Part shown: piece by piece, positions 49,038 to 57,509 of the stretch
Layout: every line of letters begins with the position of its first letter
Numbering within the stretch: position 1 is the first letter of the stretch
From: VRUE01 sp963728365
GTDB lineage: Bacteria; Actinomycetota; Thermoleophilia; Solirubrobacterales; 70-9
Direction: 5' to 3'
Assembly (NCBI GenBank): GCA_963728365.1
Contig: CAVSJI010000001.1
Coordinates: 1,550,001 to 1,614,000, forward strand
Length of the DNA: 64,000 nucleotides
The notes under the pieces: model-generated
What the model was told of the DNA's origin: nothing
The model's input: only the letters and a program-made list of their open reading frames with translations
Databases searched by the model: none
Translations under genes and position numbers: made by a program

Positions 49038-52000
49038 CTATGCTGAGAGTACGAGCTTGCGCGGGGTGCGGCTGAAGCCCGCCTCCAGCAGGGCGTCCTC
49101 CTGGCCGGAGCCGATCACCGGGTCGCCGTCGAGCTTCTCGATCGCCAGCTTGGGCAGGCGACCGGCGGCGACGGCCTCGGCGAGCGCGGCCACCGCGGCG
49201 GCGAGCTCCTCGTCGTCGAGCTCGGCGAGGCGGACGATGCCGCGACCACCGCGCTCCACGTAGAGCTGCGGGGCGCCGTCGCGCGTCAGGACGTGAGCGC
49301 CGGGAGCGCGGGCGGGGCGGCGGCCGCTGGCCGGCTTGGGCCAGGGCAGCGAGGCGCCGTAGGGGTTGGCCGGGTCAGTGGCGGCGAGCAGCAGGAAGGC
49401 GCCGCCGTCTTCGGGCAGCGAGCGCAGGCGCTCGACCGCGCCGGGGAGGGCGAACTGGGCGCCGCCGAGACCCTCGACGAAGTAGCCACGGCGGGCGGTG
49501 CCGAGCAGCTCGAGGTTGCCGAGCTCGGCGTAGACGCCGGCAAAGCCGCCGGGAACGCCCTCGGCGAGCACGCTCTCACGGGTGACGATGCCGTAGCGCT
49601 CGAGCATCAGCTCGGCCTGGGCGCGCAGGCGCGGGCCCGGCGCGGGGGCGCCCTCGAAGAGCGGCGCGGTCAGCGACCAGCGGCCCTGGATCGCGGCCCC
49701 CGCGGCGCGGCGGCGGGCGAAGCGACGGCCGCGCTGCTCAGCCGGCGGCGCAGCGCGCAGGCGCGGGGCGCGCAGCGGGGCGAAGGCGTCGTTGGTCACC
49801 TCCCCCGCCCAGGCCAGATCCCAGAGGGCGGCGTGCAGCTCCTCGCCCGGCTGGTCGAGATCGGCGAGCAGATCGAGCCAGAAGTCCGGGCCGGCGGCGA
49901 GCCGCTCGCGGATCGCGTCGTGGACCTCCCCCTCGGGGCGCTCCAGCTTCGCGTTGGACGGCGGCGGGCCGGCGAGCCGCACGTCGTCGCGGAAGTAGAA
50001 CGCGACGCGCCCGTCGCTGCGCCCGCGGGCGCCGGCGCCGATCCAGACCAGCTCGCCGCTGGTGCAGAGTTCGTCGAGCCAGGTCGGCGAGTAGGCGCCC
50101 AGCCGGCGCGGCAGCACGTCGTCCTCCCAGACCTTCGGCGTAAGGGTGACGCCCTGCAGGGAGACGAGCGCCTCGCGCAGCCGGTCGGGCCCGGCGCCGG
50201 CGGCGCGGTGGGCGTCGACGTTCTGCCAGCTGGGCAGGAATCGGGCGAAGCGGTCGCGGTCGGCGGGCTCGACTTCGCGGCGCAGGTGGGCGAGGCTGGC
50301 GCGGCGCACGCGGCGCAGGACGTCGGCGTCGCACCACTCGCGCTCGCTGCCTCCCGGCAGCAGCTCGCCGCGGACCAGCGTCCCGGCGCGCTCCAGCTCG
50401 CGCAGCGCCAGGGTGGGGTCGACGCCGTAGCGGTCGGCGAGCTGCGCGGTCGGGAAGGGGCCGTGGGTGCGGGCGTAGCGGCGCACCAGGGCGAGCAACG
50501 GATCGGCCTGCTCAGCAAGGAAGCTCTCGGGGAGCCCGGGGGGCGGCGGCACGCCGAGCGCGTCGCGGTAGAGGCCGGCCTGCTCGGCGGCGATCCAGCG
50601 CTCCTCGCCGGCGATCCGCACAGCCGCGATGCGGCGCTCGGCGGCGAGCTTCTCGAGCATCGAGGCGGCCGAGTAGCCCTCGGCGACGCGCTCCTCGCAC
50701 TCCTCGGCGGTCAGGTCGCCGAGCCGGCGCAGGACCTGCTGCAGCGCGTCGCGATCGCCGGCGCGGCCCGCCTCAGTGCGGTGCTGAAGCTGCGCCTCGA
50801 CCTCCTCCAGCGCGTCGGGGTCGATCAGCTCGCGCAGCTCCTCCTGGCCGAGCAGCTCGCGCAGCAGGTCGCGGTCGAGGGCGAGCGCCGCCGCGCGCCG
50901 CTCGGCGTTCGGCGTGTCCCCCTCGTACATGTAGGTGGCGACGTAGTCGAAGAGCAGCGAGGAGGCGAAGGGCGAGGCGGTCGGGGTCTCGACCTCGACC
51001 AGGCTGAGCTTGCGCGAGTGCAGATCGGTCAGCAGCCCGGCGAGCGAGGGCAGGTCGAGGACGTCGCGCAGCACCTCGCGGTAGGTCTCGAGCACGACCG
51101 GGAAGCGGGGGTGCTCGCGCGCCACCTCGAGCAGGCTCTGGGCCTTGAGGCGCTGCTGCCAGAGCGGCGTGCGCTTGCCGGGGTAGGCGCGCGGGAGCAG
51201 CAGCGAGCGGGCGGCGTTCTCGCGGAAGTGCGAACCGAAGAGGGCCGAGCCGGAGAGCTCGCCGACGACCAGGTCCTCGAGCTCGTCGGGCTCGACCAGG
51301 ACGAGGTCGGCGGGCGGCGGCTCGTCGGCGTCGGGCAGGTGGATGACGATCCCGTCGTCGGACCAGATCGCGTCGGCCTCGAGGTCGCGCTCGGCGCGAA
51401 TCTTCGCCGAGAGCGCCAGCCCCCAGGCGGCGTGCACGCGGCCGCCATAGGGCGAGAGCACGCAGAGGCGCCAGTCGCCGATCTCGTCGCGGAAGCGCTC
51501 GACCACGATCGTCTCGTCGGAGGGGACGACGCGGGTCGCGGTTTGCTGCTCACGCAGGTAGGCGACGAGGTTCTCGGCGGCGCGCCGGTCGAGGTCGTAC
51601 TCCTTCGCCAGCTCCTTCGGGTCGCGGCCGACGGCCTCGCGGGCGAAGGCGCCGATCGCCCGGCCAAGCTCCGCCGGGCGGCCGATGCCGTCGCCCTTCC
51701 AGAAGGGAACGGCGCCGGGCACGCCCGGGGCAGGGGTGACGATCACCCGGTCCCGGGTGATCTCCTCGATCCGCCAGGTGGTCGCGCCGAGCAGGAAGGT
51801 CTGGCCCGGGCGCGCCTCGTAGACCATCTCCTCGTCGAGCTCGCCGACCCGGCGCCCGTCGGGCAGGTGGACGCCGTAGAGGCCGCGGTCGGGAATCGTC
51901 CCGGCGTTGGTGACGACCAGCTGGCGGGCGCCTTTGCGGCCGTGCATCGTGCCGGCGGTGCGGTCCCAGACGATCCGCGGCCGCAGCTCGGCGAAGCGGT

Positions 52001-53762
52001 CGGAGGGATAGCGGCCGTCGAGCATGTCGAGCACGTTCTCCAGCTGCTCGCGCGAGAGCTCGTGGAAGGGCGCGCTGGCGGTCACCACTCGCTCGACCTC
52101 GTCGATCTCCCACTCGTCGAGTGCCGCCATCGCGACGAGGTGCTGGGCGAGCACGTCGAGCGGGTTCTGGGGGACGACGGTCTCCTCGATCGCCCCTTCG
52201 CGCATCCGCCGCGCGACCACGGCGCACTCGAGCAGGTCGGCGCGGAACTTGGGAAAGATCCGCCCGCGCGAGACCTCCCCCAGCGAGTGCCCGGCCCGCC
52301 CAACCCGTTGCAACCCGCGGCTCACCGACTTAGGCGACTCGACCTGGATCACCAGGTCGACGGCGCCCATATCGATCCCCAGCTCCAGGGAGGAGGTCGC
52401 GACCAGGCACGGCAGCTGCCCCGACTTCAACATCTCCTCGACAACGGTGCGCTCCTCGTGGGAGAGCGACCCGTGGTGCGCCCTGGCGATCTCGACCATG
52501 CCCTCATGGCCGGCGGGTCCTGTCGGCGCAGGGGACCCACCAGCCCTTCCGGTAGCTGAAGCTTCCTCAGGGCTGGTCCCCCCTGCGCCGCCACCCCCCG
52601 GCAGCTGAGTATGGGTAGACGGCCCAGAACCGTCATGCCCAAGCTGCTCCGTGGCGGGAAGCTCTGCGACCGGCTTTTCGTCATTGAGCTCGTTGAGGCG
52701 CTTTGCGAGGCGCTCGGCGGCCCGGCGGTTGTTGACGAAGACGATGGTCGAGGTGTGCTCGCGAACTAGCTTTAGAAGCTCCGGATAGATCGCGGGCCAG
52801 ATCGAGCGGATGTGGGCTTGCGGCTCTCCCTCGGCGGGATCGCCGTCCGCATTGGGGAAGGCCGGGGCTCCAGGTTCGGCCATGTCCTCGACCGGCACGA
52901 CGATCTCGAGGTCAAGCTCCTTCGCAACGCCGGCATCCACGATCCGGCACTCCCGTTTCGGCCCGACGAGGAACCGAGCAATCCGCTCCAGAGGCCGCTG
53001 CGTGGCGGAGAGCCCTATGCGCTGCAGGCCAGGCGCTTCTGCGGCGGGTGGCGGCGTAGGGGGGACCTCCCCTGAGGACGCTTTAGCGACCGGAGGGGGA
53101 GGTGGGTCCCCTGCGCCGACAGGACCCGCCGCCTGACCCGCTTCGTCCCTGACCAGATGCTCCAACCGCTCGAGCGTCAGCGCCAGGTGAGACCCCCGCT
53201 TGGACTGCGCCACCGCGTGGATCTCGTCGACTATCACCGCTTCGGTGGTCGCGAGGATCTCGCGGGCTCCCGAGGAGAGCATCAGGTAGAGGGACTCGGG
53301 GGTGGTGATCAGGATGTCGGGCGGGTTTTTGCGCATCGCCCGGCGCTCGGACTGCGGTGTGTCCCCGGTGCGCAACCCGACCGAGATCTCGGCCCCGACG
53401 CCCCGCAGCGGCGCCCGCAGGTTCCGCTCGATGTCGTAGGAGAGCGCCTTAAGCGGCGATACGTAGACGATCCGCACCCCCTCCCCCAGCCGGCGGGACG
53501 ATTTCCCTCTATATGGGGACATTTTCGGCCCGTCGGCGGCCGTGCGGGCTAGGCGGTCGATGCCCCAGAGGAAGGCTGCCAGGGTCTTGCCGGAGCCTGT
53601 TGGGGCGCAGATCAGGGTGTGGTCGCCGCTGGAGATCGCCTCCCAGCCGCCCACCTGGGCAGGCGTCGGGCCCTCGAAGGAGGCCTCGAACCAGCCTCTT
53701 ACCGGAGCGCTGAACGGCGCCAGCGGGTCAGTTCCCGCACTCTTCTTCGCATCGGTGGCCAA
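49038..53762 (-). CDS. lhr: Lhr-type ATP-dependent DNA helicase, with in-frame palindromic insertions
   Basis: A 1574-residue superfamily 2 helicase, a little longer than typical actinobacterial Lhr. The order is motif I CAPTGSGKTLAAFLW, DEIHAVA (DExH box), IGLSATQRPLE (motif III), HHGSLSHEERTVVEEML and LGIDMGAVDLVIQ with GRAGHSLGE (motifs IV-VI), then the winged-helix and the long Lhr C-terminal domains. It unwinds DNA or RNA-DNA hybrids in repair. Three stretches interrupt domains where relatives are shorter; they coincide with palindromic DNA elements (53490, 53050 and 52512). The start is TTG 53762 and is uncertain. Confidence 0.9.
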   Translation of the reverse strand: MATDAKKSAGTDPLAPFSAPVRGWFEASFEGPTPAQVGGWEAISSGDHTLICAPTGSGKTLAAFLWGIDRLARTAADGPKMSPYRGKSSRRLGEGVRIVYVSPLKALSYDIERNLRAPLRGVGAEISVGLRTGDTPQSERRAMRKNPPDILITTPESLYLMLSSGAREILATTEAVIVDEIHAVAQSKRGSHLALTLERLEHLVRDEAGQAAGPVGAGDPPPPPVAKASSGEVPPTPPPAAEAPGLQRIGLSATQRPLERIARFLVGPKRECRIVDAGVAKELDLEIVVPVEDMAEPGAPAFPNADGDPAEGEPQAHIRSIWPAIYPELLKLVREHTSTIVFVNNRRAAERLAKRLNELNDEKPVAELPATEQLGHDGSGPSTHTQLPGGGGAGGTSPEEASATGRAGGSPAPTGPAGHEGMVEIARAHHGSLSHEERTVVEEMLKSGQLPCLVATSSLELGIDMGAVDLVIQVESPKSVSRGLQRVGRAGHSLGEVSRGRIFPKFRADLLECAVVARRMREGAIEETVVPQNPLDVLAQHLVAMAALDEWEIDEVERVVTASAPFHELSREQLENVLDMLDGRYPSDRFAELRPRIVWDRTAGTMHGRKGARQLVVTNAGTIPDRGLYGVHLPDGRRVGELDEEMVYEARPGQTFLLGATTWRIEEITRDRVIVTPAPGVPGAVPFWKGDGIGRPAELGRAIGAFAREAVGRDPKELAKEYDLDRRAAENLVAYLREQQTATRVVPSDETIVVERFRDEIGDWRLCVLSPYGGRVHAAWGLALSAKIRAERDLEADAIWSDDGIVIHLPDADEPPPADLVLVEPDELEDLVVGELSGSALFGSHFRENAARSLLLPRAYPGKRTPLWQQRLKAQSLLEVAREHPRFPVVLETYREVLRDVLDLPSLAGLLTDLHSRKLSLVEVETPTASPFASSLLFDYVATYMYEGDTPNAERRAAALALDRDLLRELLGQEELRELIDPDALEEVEAQLQHRTEAGRAGDRDALQQVLRRLGDLTAEECEERVAEGYSAASMLEKLAAERRIAAVRIAGEERWIAAEQAGLYRDALGVPPPPGLPESFLAEQADPLLALVRRYARTHGPFPTAQLADRYGVDPTLALRELERAGTLVRGELLPGGSEREWCDADVLRRVRRASLAHLRREVEPADRDRFARFLPSWQNVDAHRAAGAGPDRLREALVSLQGVTLTPKVWEDDVLPRRLGAYSPTWLDELCTSGELVWIGAGARGRSDGRVAFYFRDDVRLAGPPPSNAKLERPEGEVHDAIRERLAAGPDFWLDLLADLDQPGEELHAALWDLAWAGEVTNDAFAPLRAPRLRAAPPAEQRGRRFARRRAAGAAIQGRWSLTAPLFEGAPAPGPRLRAQAELMLERYGIVTRESVLAEGVPGGFAGVYAELGNLELLGTARRGYFVEGLGGAQFALPGAVERLRSLPEDGGAFLLLAATDPANPYGASLPWPKPASGRRPARAPGAHVLTRDGAPQLYVERGGRGIVRLAELDDEELAAAVAALAEAVAAGRLPKLAIEKLDGDPVIGSGQEDALLEAGFSRTPRKLVLSA
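52512..52592. repeat. 81-bp palindromic element C1, in frame inside lhr
   Basis: An imperfect hairpin: outer arms GGCGCAGGGGACC and GGTCCCCCCTGCGCC, inner arms AGCCC (52542-52546) and GGGCT (52570-52574), tip AGCT-ga-AGCT. It adds 27 codons to lhr. The second copy, C2, is inverted relative to it. Confidence 0.82.
53050..53130. repeat. 81-bp palindromic element C2, in frame inside lhr, inverted
   Basis: Reverse complement of C1 with about 14 differences. Where C1 has AGCCC/GGGCT this copy has TCCCC/GGGGA (minus strand 53100-53096 and 53072-53068), and AGCT/AGCT becomes CGCT/AGCG, so pairing is preserved. Read in the gene it encodes a Pro-rich insertion, AGDPPPPPVAKASSGEVPPT. Confidence 0.82.
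53490..53536. repeat. 47-bp imperfect palindromic element inside lhr, family D copy 2
   Basis: CCGGCGGGACGATTTCCC and GGGACATTTTCGGCCCGTCGG are imperfect complements. On the minus strand it starts CCGACGGGCCGAAA-ATGTC, matching the MMPL element's first arm. It encodes DGPKMSPYRGKSSRR in the helicase, just before VRIVYVSPLKAL. Confidence 0.6.
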
Positions 53763-53790
53763 CCCACCGATCTTACGCTCCAGCTTGCGG

Positions 53791-53837
53791 CTGCGGTCCT
53801 ACTTGTTCTCGCCATGCGGAGAGAACTACGACCGTTA
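53791..53837. repeat. 47-bp palindromic element, family B copy 2
   Basis: A diverged copy, inverted relative to 19541-19587, with the same length; the loop word CTCGC-ATGCGG is shared. It lies between the glycosidase stop (53843) and the lhr start. Confidence 0.68.
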
Positions 53838-53842
53838 GTCGA

Positions 53843-54994
53843 TCAGCCCGGGCGGCCGCCCGCGAAGTGCACGTACGCGTACCAGGACCGCTTCGGGGTG
53901 AAGCCGTCGCCGAAGAGGCCCGAGCCGCCGCAGAAGTTGCAGTTGCCCGGCGCGTCGTCGACCGAGAACCAGTCGATCTGCTTAAGCTTCCACCTGCGCT
54001 GCTTGTGCTTGAAGAGCTGGAAGGCGCCCTTCAGCTGGGTGACCTGGCCCTTCGGGCCTTTGGCGAAGGAGTCGCGATGCGACAGCGGTTCGGAGCTCCA
54101 GCCGATCTCCGTGATCCAGAGGCCCTTGCCCGCGTCGTGGTTGCGGCTCAGCACCTGGCGGAAGTCTTCGATGTAGGGGGTGAGCCGCTGGAAGCTCGAG
54201 GTATAGGGGTGGAGGGCCACGCCGACGAACTTGCCGCTGATGCCCGGCGTCGAGCGGTAGAGCCGTTCGAGGAAGTCGCTGGCGTAATAGGCCTCCGGTG
54301 GCTTGCGCTTGTACCGGGCTTCGCCGGGCCGGGCGAACATCCCGCCGAGGATCAGCCTGGCTCCGTGGTCTGCGCCGTGGATCGCGGCGTAGGAGATCTT
54401 CAGCAGCTTGCCGTACTCGGCCGGGTTGGGACGCACAACGAAGTACTTGAAGTTCTGCTCGTTCCAGATCTGCCAGGTGCGGATCGGGCGCTTCGGCAGG
54501 CCCGGGTTCGCCGCCCAGAACGAGCCGCGGGGCCCATAGCGGCGAACGAGCAGCTTGAGAAACTTCGCCCAGGAGCTGCGCTGCAGACCGTTCCTGACCG
54601 GCAGGGTCAGCGGTGCCTTGGTCAACCCGTGCGAGCCCGGGACGACCGCGGAGCGCACGGCCCAGGCGGGGGCGCCGTATGCGAAGGGCAGCACTTCGAG
54701 GCCCGCCGCCGCCGCGCCCCCGACGAGCGGGTCGATGCTCGAGAAGTCAGCCGCGCCGCCGTGGGTCGGCTCGACCGCTGCCCAGCTGATCGGGATGCGC
54801 ACGCTCTCGACGCCACCCTTGCGCAGGCGCTGGAACTGCTCGGGGCTCGGCGTCGCCTGCGGCGAGATGCCCCAGAAGCCGTGCGGCAGGGCGAGCGCCG
54901 ACCCGGGCGCGGCGACGAGCGCCGTCAGTGCCAGAACCAGCGCAGTTGTCCAGAAGCGGACCCGCCGCAGCGGGCGCATCGCGCGAGAAGCCAC
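53843..54994 (-). CDS. secreted glycosidase-like protein (GH-A clan, GH39/GH5-like)
   Basis: A 383-residue exported TIM-barrel protein. The signal peptide is FWTTALVLALTALVAAPGSA. SVRIPISWAAVEPT, RTWQIWNEQNFKYF (Asn-Glu of the acid/base) and GKGLWITEIGWSSE (nucleophile Glu) are the hallmarks of clan GH-A. NFCGGSGLFGDGFTPKRSW closes the barrel, with two Cys that could form a disulfide. The substrate is unknown. The GTG at 54994 is two bases after the upstream stop; ATG 54979 is an alternative. Confidence 0.72.
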   Translation of the reverse strand: MASRAMRPLRRVRFWTTALVLALTALVAAPGSALALPHGFWGISPQATPSPEQFQRLRKGGVESVRIPISWAAVEPTHGGAADFSSIDPLVGGAAAAGLEVLPFAYGAPAWAVRSAVVPGSHGLTKAPLTLPVRNGLQRSSWAKFLKLLVRRYGPRGSFWAANPGLPKRPIRTWQIWNEQNFKYFVVRPNPAEYGKLLKISYAAIHGADHGARLILGGMFARPGEARYKRKPPEAYYASDFLERLYRSTPGISGKFVGVALHPYTSSFQRLTPYIEDFRQVLSRNHDAGKGLWITEIGWSSEPLSHRDSFAKGPKGQVTQLKGAFQLFKHKQRRWKLKQIDWFSVDDAPGNCNFCGGSGLFGDGFTPKRSWYAYVHFAGGRPG

Positions 54995-54996
54995 GA

Positions 54997-55578
54997 TCAG
55001 CTTGCCTTCGGCGACGCTGTTCGGGTGGCCGCGGAGCCCTGCTGCTGGCGGCGCCGGCGCAGCATCACGGCTCCAACCGAGATCGCGGCCAGGGCGGCGA
55101 TCGCGATCAGGATCGGGAGCAGCGGCGAGGAGGAGCTGGAAGCCTGCTGATTGCCGCTCTGGGGGGCGGGATTCACAGAGTGCTGACCGCCGCCGCTCGA
55201 GCCACCGCCTGGGCTACTCTGCCCGTTGCCGCCTCCGCCACCGGCCGTCCCACCACCCGCCGCAGATGATTCGCCTTCAGAAGATTCCTTGGAGCCCCGC
55301 GAGTGCTTCGCATCAGACCCGGGCGCCGTCGCGCCGCCGTTATCGGTCTTCGAGACCTTGGCAGGTGTTTCCTGACTCGAACGCGAATGGTGGGCCGGCG
55401 TGTTTCCTCCTTCGGGTCCACTAGGAGGAGTGTCCGTGTACTGGACGCACCCCGAGCTTTCGCATTGGGCGTGAGCGGCAACCGGGAAGCAAGCCAATGC
55501 CAGCAGAGCAACCACTGACATCAAGACAAAGGCATGGCGGCCCGCACGCGGGGCCGGGAGGCGCTTCCCGGAGCTCAT
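54997..55578 (-). CDS. secreted low-complexity protein with C-terminal membrane anchor
   Basis: A 193-residue protein: signal peptide (AFVLMSVVALLALACFPVAA), a short segment with two Cys (AQCESSGCVQYTDTPPSG), a long Ser/Gly/Asn-rich low-complexity region, then a hydrophobic helix (LLPILIAIAALAAISVGAVM) and a basic tail RRRRQQQ. The layout is that of a surface-stalk protein anchored by its C-terminus. It is directly upstream of the glycosidase gene and divergent from the O-antigen ligase gene. Confidence 0.65.
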   Translation of the reverse strand: MSSGKRLPAPRAGRHAFVLMSVVALLALACFPVAAHAQCESSGCVQYTDTPPSGPEGGNTPAHHSRSSQETPAKVSKTDNGGATAPGSDAKHSRGSKESSEGESSAAGGGTAGGGGGNGQSSPGGGSSGGGQHSVNPAPQSGNQQASSSSSPLLPILIAIAALAAISVGAVMLRRRRQQQGSAATRTASPKAS

Positions 55579-57509
55579 CCGCCGGAAGGTTAGACCAAAC
55601 AGCGGCGCTGTTTGCGCCCGTCGCCCTCGTCGTCGGCCTCGCCCTTGCTGGCGGGGGCTTCGATGTGACGGCTCGTCACATAGCCGGGCTGGTGGCGTGG
55701 CTGACGGTGGTCGCCCTGCTGGTGTTCGGCGCGGCGGGGCGTGCCAAGCTGGAGCGGCCGCTTTACTGGGGCGGCGGGCTGATCGTCGGTTTGGCGCTTC
55801 TGTCTGCACTTTCGTCCTTCTGGTCGGGGTCGGTCGAGCTCAGCGTGACCGAGGCAGACCGCGTCCTGACCTACCTCGGCTTCTTCCTAGCCGCGTTCCT
55901 CATCGCCCAAACCGACGAGAGGCGCCAACGTTTCGCTGAAGGCCTGGCGATCGCCGCAGCGCTGATCGCCCTGCTCGGCCTCGGCAGCCGCCTGCTGCCC
56001 CATGTGATCAGCACCGCCGAATCGCTTGGCGCCGGGGCTCGCCTGCGCTACCCGCTCGGCTACTGGAACGCGAACGGCGCGGTCGCGGGCATCGGCGTGG
56101 CGCTGCTGCTCTGGACGAGTCGACGAGGAGAGTGGGCGGCGCTGCGCTGGGCCTCGGTCGGGGCACTCCCGGCGATCCTGCTGACGCTTTACTTCACCTA
56201 CTCGCGCGGCGGCCTGCTCACGCTTGCGGTCGCCTGCGGCTGCCTGATCGTCCTCTCCCGGGACCGCCTCTGGCTGCTCGCCACGCTGGCGATCGGCGCG
56301 ATCGGCGCGCTGCCCGCCGTGCTCGCCGTCCAGGCGCGCAGCGACCTCGCCAACGACTACGCCACGCAGGCGACGGTCGACCAGGGCGTCGCCGTGCTGC
56401 TGATCCTTGTGTGCGGGATCGCACTCTCCCTGCTGCTCTTCGCCGGCCTGCGCTGGGAGGAGCGGCGCGAGGGGCGGCTGAGCGGCCGCGCGCTGGACAT
56501 ATCTCGTAACCCGGCGGTGCTCAAAGGCGCGGCTCTGGTGGCGGCGCTGCTGGCGATCGTCGCCCTGGCCGCCGTCGGCAGCCGCGCCTGGGACCAGTTC
56601 TCGCGCCCCGACATCCAGGTCTCGGCGAACCCACAGAACCGCATCGCCGACCTTTCGGGCACCGGGCGCAAGGAATTCTGGTCTGCGGCGCTCGACGCCT
56701 TCGACGAAAAGCCGGTGCTCGGGATCGGCGCAGGCACATACAAGTTCGCCTGGGACCAGCACCGCTCGATCGAAACCCCGGTCCACGACGCCCACTCGCT
56801 CTACGTCGAGGCCTTCGCAGAGCTGGGCGCGGTCGGCGGCATCCTCGTCCTCGGCCTCGTCGGCAGCCTGCTCTGGTTCGGGTTCGCGGCCTGGCGCGAT
56901 GCCGCCGAACCGCAGCGCGAGCGCAACGCGGCGCTGCTGGCGGCAATGCTCGCCTTCGCGGTTGGCGCCGGGCTCGACTGGTACTGGGAGGTGCCCGCCC
57001 TGGGTGCGTTCTTCTTCCTGGCGGCGGGGCTCGTCATCGCCGCCCGCTGCGCCCAGATCGCTGCCGACCCGCGCCGCGAAGAGATCTCGGAGGGCCGCCG
57101 CTTCGGGCTGACGGTGGCGGCCGTGGGACTCGCCTGGGTCGCGGCCATCGCCCTGGTCGGGCCGCTCCTGGTGGAACGCGAGATCGACTCCAGCCAGGCC
57201 GCCGCGGCCCGAGGCGAGCTCGCTTCGGCGGTAGACCACGCCCACACGGCGCGCTCGATCGAGCCCTTCGCCGCCTCTCCCTACGTGCAGCTCGGACTGC
57301 TCGCCGAGCAGCAGGGCGAATACGAAGCGGCGGCGGCGGACTTCGGCGACGCGATCGAGCGCGAGGACCGCAACTGGCAGTGGTACTACCTGCGCTCGCG
57401 GGTCGAGCACGAGGCCGGCGAGCGGGCCGCTGCGCTGGCCGACCTGCGCCGGGCGCGGCAGCTGAACCCGCTCGAGAGCTGTCTACAGGGCAGGGAATGG
57501 AGCTGCTGA
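55497..57509 (+). CDS. O-antigen ligase/polymerase family protein with C-terminal TPR
   Basis: A membrane protein of up to 670 residues with about 12 helices. The Wzy_C ligase signature is YPLGYWNANGAVAGIGVALL and FTYSRGGLLTLAVA, with the periplasmic loop containing RKEFWSAALDAFDEKPVLGI and HDAHSLYVEAFAELG, including the conserved His. The last 100 residues form tetratricopeptide-like helices (LGLLAEQQGEYEAAAADFGD). It polymerises or transfers lipid-linked glycans outside the membrane. ATG 55497 overlaps the divergent gene by 82 bp, so the true start may be later. Confidence 0.8.
   Translation: MPAEQPLTSRQRHGGPHAGPGGASRSSSAGRLDQTAALFAPVALVVGLALAGGGFDVTARHIAGLVAWLTVVALLVFGAAGRAKLERPLYWGGGLIVGLALLSALSSFWSGSVELSVTEADRVLTYLGFFLAAFLIAQTDERRQRFAEGLAIAAALIALLGLGSRLLPHVISTAESLGAGARLRYPLGYWNANGAVAGIGVALLLWTSRRGEWAALRWASVGALPAILLTLYFTYSRGGLLTLAVACGCLIVLSRDRLWLLATLAIGAIGALPAVLAVQARSDLANDYATQATVDQGVAVLLILVCGIALSLLLFAGLRWEERREGRLSGRALDISRNPAVLKGAALVAALLAIVALAAVGSRAWDQFSRPDIQVSANPQNRIADLSGTGRKEFWSAALDAFDEKPVLGIGAGTYKFAWDQHRSIETPVHDAHSLYVEAFAELGAVGGILVLGLVGSLLWFGFAAWRDAAEPQRERNAALLAAMLAFAVGAGLDWYWEVPALGAFFFLAAGLVIAARCAQIAADPRREEISEGRRFGLTVAAVGLAWVAAIALVGPLLVEREIDSSQAAAARGELASAVDHAHTARSIEPFAASPYVQLGLLAEQQGEYEAAAADFGDAIEREDRNWQWYYLRSRVEHEAGERAAALADLRRARQLNPLESCLQGREWSC

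Noticed and set aside
49293..52559. A 1088-residue open frame on the plus strand
   Set aside because: It is the antisense shadow of lhr; high GC leaves long frames open opposite real genes. Its Arg/Ala/Gly-rich composition has no domain.
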